Positions 18,410-30,900 of a stretch of DNA of 32,247 nucleotides are shown here, one piece after another; position 1 is the stretch's first letter; each line of letters opens with the position of its first letter. Made by a program: the position numbers and the translations under genes. A model generated the notes under the pieces. The model saw only the letters and a list, made by a program, of their open reading frames with translations, was not told the DNA's origin and searched no databases. The DNA lies in NCBI GenBank assembly GCA_032718475.1, contig JAUCBJ010000324.1, positions 1 through 32,247 on the forward strand, written 5' to 3'. Origin of the DNA: Nemertoderma westbladi (Eukaryota; Xenacoelomorpha; Nemertodermatida; Nemertodermatidae).

Positions 18410-19257
18410 GTGTCGGAGGTTACGGACATTCTCGATTTTTGAATGATTTTCTTTAAATTACGAAAATACTTTAATTTTTGACATCAGATTGCGTTGAATA
18501 AATTCGACAATTTATAAATCTTTCAGAATATCGCAAAAATTCTGCATTGGGAAACGTTATTCTTCTTAAACAGTTGACTTTTAAAAAGGTGTCGGACGTT
18601 ACAAAAATAGGACACTTTTTATTGTACATATTTTACTTTTGATTGCAATTAATGCCGAAGACTGGTATGTTATTATTTTTGGGCTCAACATGTAGCTCAA
18701 CTATTCTATTTTTCGAAAAGGTTTTCGAAATTGCACAGCAGATCTTTTGAAGCCAACATTTTTCAATTCAAAGTTGTGCGGAATTGTGTCGGAATTTACA
18801 TAAATAATATTAGCAATATTTAGCCACCTTTGTCGGCTTTATTTTTCGTGTTTGGAATGTACTCTAGATATCATTAGAACCGCCTTCATCTGCAGATTCC
18901 GAATCTGAAAACCATTTTAAATTTCACCAACAATTGCCAAATATATTATCAAAATACTAAGGTGTGAATTTTGAGTCGAAAATCGCAATTACAGTATTGA
19001 AACCTCTTTTTATTTATTTATGCCTTTTACACTACAGTATACACTGCACTTTAGACATTAAATACTAATAGAGTCAGTCAGACGTTACAAACTTCATTCA
19101 CTGAAATCACAGTGTCATTATGGTAGCCTGCATTGCTGTAAATGGCACAAGAGACGCCATCTTACGTCGGCATTGAGTCATTTTAATTTCGATATGGTTT
19201 GCCAAACAATAGAGAAGTAATTGAGAAAAAATGTAAAAAAAAGTGTCGGACGTTACA
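18410..19257 (+). repeat. Dispersed GTGTCGGACGTTACA motif, five copies in one direction
   Basis: Close copies start at 18410 (GTGTCGGAGGTTACGGA), 18589 (GTGTCGGACGTTACA), 18786 (GTGTCGGAATTTACA), about 19077 (AGTCAGACGTTACAA) and 19243 (GTGTCGGACGTTACA). Intervals are about 170-290 bp and all are on the + strand. The sequence between copies is AT-rich and not obviously repeated. It resembles an array of subterminal transposase sites or another spaced protein site; identity unknown. Confidence 0.65.
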
Positions 19258-20764
19258 ATTGGATACAATTGGAGTAGCTTTTAATGCTTATTGTATGAGA
19301 AGCGTTCTATGTTTATGGCGTAGAACTACCTCATTGGAATGTGCATTTACGGCTGATTACAATGATACCAAGGATAGCCTACAGTATGTGGATAAACAGT
19401 AAAAAAAATATTTCGCCTTGAATTTTGGTATTTTTTTCGTGTTTTCTTGATGATGGTCGATATACTGGAAAAATTTCCTACTTTATACCCTCAAATCAAT
19501 GTAAATTTTGTCAAATTCGAAAAATTTATGAAATTTTACCCAATAAATCATGACATATTGCTTATTTTTTCAAGTTTTATTTTTTCATATCGTGTCCCAT
19601 TTTCTGTGGAAATGCCCATATGATAGATCAAAGATGGGGCAACATAACTATCAGGCGAAATTTTGTGAAAATAATTCTGCACCGCTAGGGGGCGCTGCAA
19701 ATGTATGATAATTTTTAGGTTTGTTATAAATAGTATTTTAATTTTATTAACAAAAAATTTCCAAAAGTTGTCTGATACTTTTATGCAGGGTGACTATGTA
19801 AACACCCACAGAAATTTTCAGACTGATTATTCAAAGGGGTTTGGTAGTAGGGTTTTGAAGTTGACAATTTCATAAAAAAAATATTTGGAGATAATCGACC
19901 TTTCATTATACATAGTAATAGTTCTCCCTTAAATGGAAATTGTTATAACTTGAAAACTAAAAGACCTATTAAATAGCGGTTTTCAGATTTGGAAACACCA
20001 TTTAATCATGCATTATAATAGGTTATAAAAATAATTCTGACATATTTTGGACCAAAATGTTTTCGTCTTACTGAAGACTAAACAATTAATAAAAGTAATT
20101 AATTGGTATTTACACAAGGCGATACCTAATACAGGCCATGACATGGGAGGCCTGAAAAATTATTGGAGGCCGACCTATTATTCCATATTTATCCCTATAT
20201 TTTTAGTTGCTAACGAACTTTATGCTGTTATGAGACCCCCTGACTACTGGACTATCCCGGTGTTAATATAACTGTAGTATCTGAAAGTGCACTGCCAGTC
20301 TGTAGGTACACAGAGGTTGAGAGGTAACACTATCCCAGCTATCTGATAAATTCAAAAAAGTTATGCAATTTACTGCAGTACCGTACTGCTGTACTGTAGC
20401 GTGTAGCTTAGGCCTATTACAGTATTAATTGTTTAGGAATTTTCCTAGTAATAATTTTCACTACCGGCTGACCGGTATCGGTATGCATTGTTTTTTTGTT
20501 TACCGTCCAGCCGTATGATCGGACCGCGTAGGTATAATATTTTACTTATTTCAGTACCGGTATTTTAGTTTAAGTACCGGTAGGCCTACTGAAGTAGGTC
20601 CACAATATCACAATCCTTATCACAATAGTTGATTATATACAGTAGGCCTGTCCTTCCGTACCGGTACTGATGAACTGAAAAAAACATTTTTTGAGGATGA
20701 CAATTCTGATGGGAGTGCTTTCATTATCAGATTATTCCCCGCTCCAATAGATTAGTTGTGTGTT
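19258..20764. other. Gene-free AT-rich stretch
   Basis: No supported gene; the longest open frames are under 75 codons with no recognisable motif. It contains a CTCF-like motif at 19682-19698 and a cluster of ACCGGTA words near 20460-20665. Confidence 0.5.
19682..19698 (+). promoter_or_regulatory. CTCF-like motif
   Basis: CCGCTAGGGGGCGCTGC fits the CTCF core (CCASYAGRKGGC) at 11 of 12 positions and is a GC-rich island in AT-rich DNA. Such words also occur inside repeats, so function is uncertain. Confidence 0.35.
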
Positions 20765-20973
20765 GTTGACGTTGACGCAAGGACTACTGAAGCAAGGACT
20801 GGCACACGGTAAATCCAGACTTCGCTAGCGAAGGCCATGTTGTTTTTGTTACTGTCTGACTGGTATGGTAACCCCCTAAACCGTTCTACAGTTTGAATGA
20901 TAAACATACACTATGTCTATTTCTGGTATAAGTTTGTTGCTTTTTACTGTTTAATTACTGTTCGATGGGTAAT

Positions 20974-21410
20974 GGTGAAAAATATCGAGAGTAAAAATAA
21001 CGAGAGTAAAAATATCGAGAGTAAATATAACGAGTGTTGAAAGAAAATTAACGTGATTAAAAATATCAACAAGAGTAAAAATAACGCGAGATGAAAAATA
21101 TCGAAAATAACGAGTGTTGAAAAATATCGAGCGTTGAAAAATATCGAGAGTAAAAATATTGAGTGTTGAAAAATATCGAGTGTTGAAAAATATCGAGTGT
21201 TGAAAAATATCGAGTGTTGAAAAATATCGGGAGTAATAATATCGAGTGTTGAAAAATATCGAGAGTAAAAATATCGAATGTTGAAAAATATCGCGAGTAA
21301 AAATAACGAGTGTTGAAAAATATCGAAGTAAAAGTAACGAGTGTTGAAAAATATCGAGAGTAAAAATATCGAGCTGTCGAGTATCGAAAAATATCGAGAG
21401 TAAAAATACT
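20974..21410 (+). repeat. Minisatellite array, GTTGAAAAATATCGA / GAGTAAAAATATCGA units
   Basis: Roughly 27 units of 15-16 bp, mixing two subtypes: (T)GTTGAAAAATATCGA and GAGTAAAAATA(T/A)CGA. Open frames through it on the - strand are repeat-derived and not genes. Confidence 0.92.
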
Positions 21411-21898
21411 GCATTTTGGGTGAGCATTTTATTTAAAATTATGGGACAATATTGCACTGCATGAGTTACACAACAGTAGTGCTAAGTGCAGAAGTGCAAA
21501 TAAATGGCATTAATACACCTTGGCTACCCATTTACCAGATTTATTATACTACAGTAGCTATTTTTTGCTATTTTTAAAATAAATATTATAGAAGAAGTGC
21601 TAGCTATCAATTTTGATAAATATTTTTGTTCTAGAACACTTTTTTTAGTTATAGATCACATTTCTAATTTGTTAAATAGCTAGTATTTTCTACTTCTTTT
21701 TATAAATGTTATAGAACACGTGTAACATGTAAGCTACCAATGTTGATAAATATTTTTGTTCTAGAACACATTTTTTTGTACTAGAACATTTTTAGGAAAA
21801 ATTATCATACAACCCTTATTTAAAAAATTTTTTTACCAATACTGCAATAGGCCTATTTGTTAAAATATTAAAATAATTAAAAATCTATATTTTTAAAC

Positions 21899-22288
21899 TC
21901 AATATTTTTTAACACTATACAGCTATATTTTTCAACACTCGATATTTTTCAACACTCGATATTTTTCAACACTCGATATTTTTCAACACTCGATATTTTT
22001 CAACACTCGATATTTTTACTCTCGATATTTTTACTCTCTATACTTTTCAACACTCGATATTTTTCAACACTCGATATTTTTACTCTCGATATTTTTCAAT
22101 ACTCGATATTTTTACTCTCGATATTTTTCAGCACTCGATATTTTTACTCTCGATATTTTTCAACACTCGTTATTTTTACTCTCGTTATTTTTTGAACTCT
22201 CAATATTATCGTTATTTTTCAACACTCGATATTTTTACTCGCGTTATTTTTACTCTCGATATTTTTCATGTCTCGATATTTTTCAACA
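21899..22288 (-). repeat. Minisatellite array, inverted copy of the array at 20974
   Basis: The same two unit types appear as reverse complement (TCGATATTTTTCAACAC, TCGATATTTTTACTC). With the first array it can form a very long hairpin with a loop of about 490 nt. Confidence 0.92.
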
Positions 22289-23238
22289 TAACCGTTTGAT
22301 GAATTGTTTTCAATATTTTTGTGATTATAAATTACGTAGTCAGGTAGTCCCTTACGTTATCTCCTTTTAAAGTACTTCGCTTATCAGGTGGCGTTTTCTG
22401 GTTTCTATGTACTGATGTATTATTTTATTATTTGTTTAAAGATTCATAACAAATTTCATTATTTTATAATTACTTTTATTAGGTATTTTATATTATCACT
22501 TTATATAATACCGTACTTTTTATTACTATCAGGCAGTCAGGTACTTACTACAGTATTATGTTATTACTTTATTATTTATATAATTATTTAATACGAATGC
22601 CGACCAAAAATTCCCCACTCCAGAAAACACATCAATTAATATACCGTGTTTGAATTGAAGTAATGACTGCGTAGCGTAGAAGGTGCTCGCGGTATACAGG
22701 AAGACGGTACTCCAGGATATCATTTGGTGGAACAGTTGGTCGCACCACTCGCACCGACCATCGCTCACCTTGATATGCGGAACATCCTCAGGAAACTCTC
22801 GCCAGTGGGTGATACAGATGACCGCTTTCTTCCGTTAGATGAAAGGCGAACCATCATACAGTCATAGTGCTGTAGTGTAATTGCCTAGACGCATTGGCAA
22901 TGCGGCCATCGAGTTACTAATAATCAAATTAATAGTTACGGTCTGACGGTTGTGTGGCGAAATATAACTGTTATTGTCTACGTCGTCGGTACGTGCTTCG
23001 GTGGATTACCTGAACTACAAACTAGGCCTATCAGCCTATCAATACTATATACCAGTATACATACAGCTACTCGACATTATTAAGAAATATTAAAATATAG
23101 GAAACAATACATTAAAACAACAGATAATTGAAAAACTAATACCAAAAATAGATTCTCCATAATTTTTTACCCCAGGATGTTGTATGTTTATCAGTACAGA
23201 TGCTTACCGGTAACCTAAAACTGTAAAACAACTGGTCT
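22289..23238. other. Non-coding part of the Foldback-like interior
   Basis: Mostly AT-rich. A more GC-balanced patch at about 22595-22870 has short open stretches on both strands that look partly coding-like, but no family was recognised and frames break quickly. It may be a captured gene remnant. Confidence 0.4.
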
Positions 23239-23314
23239 GGCTTGGCTAGCGAAGTCTGGATTTACCGTGTGCCAGTCCTTGTTTCAGTTTCAGTAGTCCT
23301 TGCGTTGATGTTGA

Positions 23315-24099
23315 GTCAATATTATCAGTATATTGTTGACTGACTGACTTATGTTAGATGTTGTAGGTAGACTAGCCTATTTATTTTTGGGGGTATCTTC
23401 TTATGTATATCATATACAGATATAGGATATGTTGAGCTGTTGAGTGTCAGAGTGTTAACAATAAAATGTTATTTGGTACGGTAGGACTACATGTAATTTT
23501 GCTTGCAAATTCAAATGTAGGCCTAAGTAAATGTGTTCATAGGAATCATAAATAGGCCGCCTAGCAATTATGGTCTGCAATTTATTTGTTGCTTTATATT
23601 AATTTCCGTTGCTCTGGAAACTAAATTGGTAGGCCTATGTCTGTATGTACTGGCTGACCGGTGCGGTAACTGTCGCTGTTGAGATTTCAGTCAATCGATG
23701 GTCTTTAGATTAAAGTTTGGGAAAACAATGCCGAAACTTATGAAATTAAATGTAGGAAGCAAGCATCTGCAATATAGTAAGCTATATATAAGCAAGCTGA
23801 ATATAGTTTTATATAAAATGTTGAATAACTGCATCTGCTGGTCTGGTGCTGACCTGCTTGTGTTGCAAAATCTTGAAATGTGGAACTTAATACTGTAATA
23901 AAAATGTGCAATTAAACTATACCGCTGTACCTGCCGTTAATCAGGTAATAGAATACGGTATGATAATCGAATACCGTTACCTATATGATACCGGTATTTC
24001 TTTACGTCACCCCCACCCATATCCGTACCAGTTTGCTGGTTTACAGTTTACTGAAATTTGAACATGAAATTTTGAAATTTATTGAAATTACATGAAATT
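23315..24099. other. Gene-free AT-rich stretch
   Basis: No supported gene. It contains several TAGGCCTA and TACCGGTA words and repeated TGAAATTT runs near 24050-24105, which abut the next inverted-repeat element. Confidence 0.5.
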
Positions 24100-24782
24100 T
24101 GAAACAGATATAGTTTCACTCAACTCCTCCACCGTGGGTGTACCAAAATTTTTATTTTTGCTTTCATTTTTTAGCTACAAGGAAGCCTTTAAAAAAATTA
24201 TCTCCGTCGTTATTGCACCATTTTCACCGCAGTTAGTCTTCACCCTTATAGTGATTTGTTGGTACTATTAGAAAGCTGATCACGCAAGTATTCCAAATAC
24301 TGAAATATGTAACATAATCTGAATTTCGTCGTAAAATAGCTGAGAAAACGACAAAATGTTCCAGATGGCGTATTTATTTAATAGAATAAAATAGCCTCAC
24401 GCAACTGCAAAACCATGCAATTTTTTAACGTTGATATCTCAGCTATTTTACGACGAAATTCAGATTGTGTTACATATTTGGAATCCTTGCGTGGTCAGAT
24501 TTCTAACAGTACCAACAAACAGCTATAAGGTTGAAAAATAACTGTGGTGAAAATGGTGCAATACCGTCAGACCGTCGGAGACACCTTTTTCAAACGTTTG
24601 TAGCTAAAAAATGAAAGCAAAAAATAAAAATTCTGGCTCACCCACGCAGTGAGGAGTTGAGTGAAACTATCTCTATTTCCAATTTCAAGCAATCTCATCA
24701 AGATTTGAACAAATTTGGGGGGGGGGGCATGTACCAGAATAAGGGCATTATAGCCTATTCCACAATTCCAGGACATGGCATA
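24100..24782. mobile_element. Diverged relative of the 905-bp long-inverted-repeat element, left end missing
   Basis: Inverted arms lie at about 24100-24355 and 24425-24680, sharing GATAGTTTCACTCAACTCCT (one mismatch), TTTCATTTTTTAGCTACAA, TGCACCATTTTCACC and GAATTTCGTCGTAAAATAGC. The right arm goes on to a G run and ends CAGGACATGGCATA, parallel to the G run and GGGACATGGTGTA end of the element at 15782. The matching left terminus is absent. The element ends about 150 bp before the INTS1 start codon. Confidence 0.78.
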
Positions 24783-24883
24783 GGCTATATATATATACTA
24801 GGAGTATACACTTCAGTTTAAAACGTAAAATCTAGTTGATAGGCTATTGTTGAACTTGTCAAGGACCTATTGGATTAAATTAT

Positions 24884-24906
24884 TTTAATTTATATCATAT
24901 TTACAG
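24884..24906 (+). promoter_or_regulatory. Candidate 3' splice site of a 5'-UTR intron of INTS1
   Basis: T-rich TTTATATCATATTTACAG ends in AG at 24905-24906, 26 nt before the start codon. The exon part has an in-frame TGA directly before the ATG, so an upstream exon would be non-coding. Predicted from sequence only. Confidence 0.45.
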
Positions 24907-24932
24907 AACATTTTATACCTTATGTGATCTGA

Positions 24933-27900
24933 ATGGCTAATCCATTGCGAGAAACTAAAATGAAAATTTTACCGCCGGCTGGGGCGATGATAGCCTTAGG
25001 GTCGAAGAGTCGACAGTCGGGTAACAACGGAAGCTCGAGTTACAAACGGGACAGTTCTACCCCGCCTGCGGGTGAATATAAACGGATACGACTCATGGAG
25101 TCTAGACTCTCCAGAAACTCGCCACAACACGAATTCCCCGATGCGGCCCCATTTGAGGTTTCAGCAGAAGATTTAGTTGACTTAGTTTTGACAGCTGTTC
25201 ACAGTGACCACATAGACCGTTTGGATAAGCTCCTCTGCAGCGCAATGCAGTCCCTGAAATCGATGCGAACTAAATCGGATACGGTTTCGTTGCTCGTTCT
25301 CAGTCTCATGTATCTGGCGAAACGAGTTCCAGAAGTGTTCCTATCGCCTGCGGTTACCGATTGTTTGTGCGGTTTTCTACGGCGAAGCGAAACATCAGGA
25401 ATGAAACAGCGAAATCAGACGTCTGTCATTCTCGCTTGCAACGTGTTGATGCACGTCTTCCGCTCCGAATCATCATGGCCGTTAACTTTCCTGAGTTTGC
25501 TTATGGAAGACGCGATAGGGGAGCGATGCTGGGTGGACAACGAGTACTGCAAGGAGTTTGTGTTGAACATCCTCACCGCGTTCAACACGACGCTGCCTCA
25601 ATCAATACCGGATTATTGTAACTTGGGAATTAAAGATCCGGAGATTCCTGTACCTGACGATCCGGTTCTCAGCATCCGTTCTGGAATGATCAGCGGCGTT
25701 AGTTCCAGCACGTTCCTCGACGCGGACGAATCGTTGTGTTGCCGTTCCTCACCTCGCTACCAGTGGAACCGTAGCGAAGTGGTTAAATACACGCTGGACG
25801 TGATAAAGGAGCAGATGAATAAACGCGTTGTCGGTATCGGCCCGGGTTCCTCCAACACCGACGGACAGACGGCGCGGAACCTACTGAAACTCCTCGCGGC
25901 CTGCAGCGGACTCCCGGATGTCCGCACCATCGCCTCGCATAAACTAGAGTTGTGGTTGCAGAACCCGAAACTCACGAAACACGCGCAAGAATTATTTATA
26001 GCGGTTTGCGGGAATTGTAACTCTCAATTGCCCGGGGATAGCGAAGTCATTCTCAGTATAATTAAGATGAGACTCAAAGCGAAACCGTTGTTGGAAGTTT
26101 ATAAGTTCGGGATCGCGTTGTTGTTGAAGCAGCATTGTGATAACATTGGCACATTAATCACTCATGTTGTTTATAACGAGTTGAATCCCCAAAGGAACCC
26201 GAGTAACATGACTTTACTGTCGATTGCTTTCAGTTTCGATTACGGCAGGGCTTTGAAGCATCTCACCCATATATTCCACCAGTTACTCGTTAAGAAAGAG
26301 GATTATTTGCGAACGCTTAGAACTCTACTGCGGGAGATAGTTAAAAACACTCAAACCGAGTTCCAATTTGTTTTGTTTTCTATGTCTCTAATGTCGGGCC
26401 TCGGTGATATAATAAGTCAGACACCGGATTTTACCAATCATTTGCGTCTGTTTCAGCAGGTTATTGACCTGCTGGTTCTGTCTGTCTTCCTTGGCGGTTT
26501 GTCTGCATGCGGTCGGGGGCCCCAAGATAATAAAGCCGATGATTCCTTTGCATCTCACGAATTCCGGTACAAAGCGGCCCAAGTGCAGAACGATATTGTT
26601 ACTTGGTTCAAAACGGAAGTTATTAAAATATTTGATAATAAAATCAGCAGTGAGGATTTTCTTCAGGGACTCCATAAAGTTTTGTTTTTGGACTCTTTCG
26701 AAAGTTACAGCTGTAAAGATGGCTGGCCAACTGAGTCGGACAGAGGGAACTTAATGAGATTGGTTACCGAACTGCCGTTATTCCAGGACACAATAATGCA
26801 AATATTAATAATGGGTATCGATAACAGCGTCCCAATAACCAACCACCAATCCTTGGATTTCGTCGACTTGCTTTGCAGCCGCGCGGTTAGTTTGTACAAT
26901 AAAGGATACATGAATGCGCTAAAAATAGACAAGTTGGATATTATAGAAGTCGCATTGAAGCTGTGTTTGTATCGACACCCGGATAGCATTCAACTCCCTT
27001 CGGGTTACGTACCACCAGTCTTGGCCATATCTGTTATCTACTGGAAGACTTGGGAGGTTCTACTAATGTTTGCGGCGTTAAACCCCCAAACGATCGGTAA
27101 GACCGCGTGGCAATCCCACCCGCAACTCAAGTTGTTTATGGAGATGGCGATGACAAAGAGTTACTCGTTTCCCCCCGAAACTTCGAGACAAAACAAGGAA
27201 AATGTCGACATCATCCTCAATAAAGAAATGCGTTCTGTGGAGGAAGAGAAACAGAAGATCCTCGAGTTCGAAACTTATTTGGCAGCTGCGTCAACCAAAC
27301 AGCAAATAACTGAACAGAATAGTTTACTCCTTCCGCAGCTGCTGTCATTCAACATCACGGGGGACGCGAGATGCCCTACGGCTGGTGTCATTGAGTCCGT
27401 AAAAGAACGAAACACGCAATTTAAGTTGGGATCGCTGTTGTGTCAGAGTAGAGAGCCGGATTTCCTAATGGATATTATCCAACATCAGGGGACCTGCCAG
27501 AGCCAACCGTGGCTCACCGACCTCGTTCTCTCCAGTGAGTGCTCGCTCAGCGTGCTCCCAGTCCCGTGTCTCTGCGCCTTTTTGTTGGCCGAAGTCGCTA
27601 CGCTCTCCAACTCAGATTCCAGCGAAAAGCGAGTCAAACTGAGTCAATTGTTGAGTCATTTACGTAGCGAAATCCACAACTCCAGCGCATCCAGGGCGAT
27701 TCCTATTGAAATAGTTCTATACTTTATGACTCGTTTATCACAGAAGTCGCCGTACACTCGACTCCAGGCGCTGCAATGTTTGAAGTTTCTTCTCAATCCA
27801 CCGGAAAGCACTCCGTCCGCCACATTCAGCGTTCTAGAATCCCTAATCGACATGGATGCCATAGAAACCGCCCTGCCGGACTACGTTTGGCTAATAAAAT

Positions 27901-30900
27901 ATTTCCCCCAACTCAATTTATTTCCCGCTGTTCTCGTTAGTTGCTTCGAGAATCTCCGATCCGCCTGTCACATCGAGACAAACATCCCGGCGATCAGCGC
28001 CTACATTATTATATTCGGGTCGCAATGCCGTTTGCTGGACCTACCGGAGTTGGCAGTCACTGTCCACTGCATATCCGATGTTATTATCCACCGTCCTACT
28101 ATATTCAGTGGACTTATCCAATACAACGAGGCGACACTGCATGGCGCCACTTTGGCAGCTATTCTACGCGTTTTCGGTACTTATATGGATAAAATTATGT
28201 CGATTGATGACGAATCACACTCTCTAAGTAATTCTCAGGCCAATATTATTCTTAAATGGAATAATGGAAAGTCGACAGAATTTCATATGTTTGTTGTTCA
28301 CGCTTCGGTATTATTATTAATACATGCAGAACCCAATAACCACCGAGATACTGAAACTTATACGAAGTTAGTAGATCTTTGGTTTCCAGATAATGGACAA
28401 CAACCCAAGGCGATATCTACTGAAACATTGGAAGTTATACCACTGGTTCCTGATTGGTTGAAACTCCGTATGATAAGATCTACTAAGCCGTTAATAGTGC
28501 AGTACGCCATAAAGGACCTTGATCCGGCCCAGCTTGTACTTTTCGTTCAATCATTTGGCATTCCTTTGCTAAATATTGATATTATCTTGGAAGTATTAGA
28601 TGATGTTGCCAACAATACCCCCAATGTTCTTACCGATCATGTTAGCGACAAACGATACATGAGTCACTTGGTTAAAGTCAACCAAAGAAGAGGTGCAAAG
28701 CGCGGCTGCGTGTTCCAGAAATGGCTTCAAGTCAGTCACAATGTCGATGAAACTAAAGACGTTGAAATGGAATCACCTGCTAAGATTATAAAACCCCCAC
28801 CCCATTTGAATACGATTGACGCCGATTGTCTATCCAATTACGATATTATGGAATATCTGCAATATTTGTTTGGTTTATACCCCGGACATCTAAAATCCCA
28901 AAATGTCTTCCAGTTCCATCAGTGTATCCTCCAGCATTTGTTTTCCAACCGGGTTATTTTGGAACGTTTTGTAAACAGCCTCAGTGATGTTATGGATATC
29001 GCCGCGGATCAGTGCGTGGTGGATGGCATTGGGGAAAGGTCGCATATGTTATTCGCTATCACACATCTATTACTGAATAATATTCCTAGTGATATGCGAT
29101 CAATGGATAATATTCAAAAGTCAATAAGGACTAATGTCTGCAAGATATTAAAAATTCGCTCATTTTCTGTATTATCGCCAATAATAACAGGTTGTCCTAT
29201 AGGCGATACATTAATGCAAACAACAGCCCCGTGTCTACCCTCTACAGCGCGCTGTATACTATTGGCTAACGATGGCGTAACTAAATACTCAATAATTCAA
29301 CTAGTAGAGGCATTTGCTACAATACCAAACACTGTTGATACCGGAACCGCTTTAGATGCTGTTATTAAGTTTTTAATCCGCCGCCACTCTGAATTATCCG
29401 CGGTGTTTGTCTCGGAATATATCCGATATTTAGTGTCGCCGTCACTGCCATCCATAACAAGCACTCAATTGGGACGGGTTGGTCTGTTACTCGATTGGTA
29501 CCAAGTACTGAAACCGGAGATTGTTAACTCGCTGGATGACTGTTTTATGGTATTTGGTCCACCATTAAGGAAACCAACTAATGCAACGCCAATGGAACTG
29601 GAGGAAGTATCATTCCGAGAATTCTTGCTCACATCGCTGATTCATCAGTCAACTTGGGAAACTTTAACAAACTGTATCAACTGGATTCTGCAATCAAAGA
29701 ACAATAGTACACTGCTATCTACTAAGTTTTCTCTGCGTTTTATTACGGGTTGTTTGCGTGCTCCTAAAATTTGGCAAGGAAGAGACATGAAAGCGCCACA
29801 ACGAGTATTCCAAACCGATATTCTTAGTTTAAACCAAATGCAGCTAGAAAACGTAACGCGCATAATAATAACAGATTGCTGTCGCAGTTTGAAAGCCGAT
29901 CGCTCGCCTATGCTCCTCACGGAAGTTATCCGCGGTCGAGTTTCATTGGTATTCCTTCTCGCTAAAAGCATGACGTCCTTACAACATGTCGCTAAACATT
30001 TAATCGCAGAGAGTAAATCCACCGACTCTGACACTCGTAAAGTATCATCCCTTCTCCTTCTACATGTGTATTTGTTTTGTCCGGACGTGTTGGACACCTA
30101 CAAGGACGACTTTGATTTGTGTAACAGTTACCACGGGATCGAGTTCACAACCGGACAGATCGACCGTACCACGCACCAGTTGATCATGGCCTTGGGAACC
30201 ACTGAGTCTAGCAAAGAGTGTGAAGATCGGATGTACGACGCCAACATATACCTGCGCAAACTCGCTTCCTACAGACCAGTTATATTCCTGCGTCAACTGC
30301 CACTCCTGGGTGTCATAATGAACGGACGCACTTCCACATCATTCGGGGAATTCAAAAGAAGAAAAAACTTCCTTCTATTCACTCACGTAGTCGGAATTAT
30401 TGAGCTCCTGATTCCACATATCTACCACACGGCCTATAGAGAACGGTTACTCGATATTATACAATCTTATTTTAATTTCCTTCAAGTATATACTCAACAT
30501 AATAAAAGTATCGGCGCTATAATAACGAAACTGTGTGTTTTTCTGAGAGGTTTATTGCATTACGATTCCAATGCTTTGTCTTTTCTTTCCGCCCATAAGG
30601 GTCTACTACGCGACGTTGCTAATGTATATTCCGAGAACGTCTCATTATCCGAATTATTGAATCTCGAGGCTGAGTTTACTTTACGCGGGAAAGTAACAGA
30701 ATGTTCGAATACCGCCGGGCCCCCTGTTGAAAGTATACCAGGTGGTATGCGTTCGTCATTCATTGGTTTATCTTCTATCCAATCACGACCACACTCACCG
30801 CCTCTGAATCTCGCCCCTTTTTTGGCTAAAGTTGGACCTTCTGCTCCTCTGGACGACGTCATGATGGTTCTAAACGATTTAGATGAGACATCTAAACGGA

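Larger units (their letters stand above)
20765..23314. mobile_element. Foldback-like structure with outer inverted repeats and inverted minisatellite arms
   Basis: Outer inverted repeats of ~75 bp lie at 20765-20837 and 23239-23314, sharing GCAAGGACTACTGAA, CAAGGACTGGCACACGGTAA and ATCCAGACTTCGCTAGC. Inside them are two minisatellite arrays of the same family in opposite orientation (20974-21410 and 21899-22288), so the arms can pair. Between the arrays are AT-rich sequence and a short duplication (TTTTGTTCTAGAACAC at about 21626 and 21757). The layout resembles Foldback/Galileo elements, whose long terminal repeats contain tandem arrays. No transposase frame is present and no target duplication was found. 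Confidence 0.6.

Noticed and set aside
20944-21457. Open frames of 156 and 168 codons on the - strand
   Set aside because: They run through the 15-16 bp minisatellite and are just its translation (repeated YFSTLDIF-type peptide).
20974-22288. CRISPR array
   Set aside because: Tandem units follow each other with no unique spacers, and the context is eukaryotic.
22556-22768. 70-codon - strand frame as a gene
   Set aside because: No recognised family and it runs into AT-rich sequence; kept only as a possible remnant in the findings.
23698-23898. 66-codon frame
   Set aside because: AT-rich chance frame with no motif.
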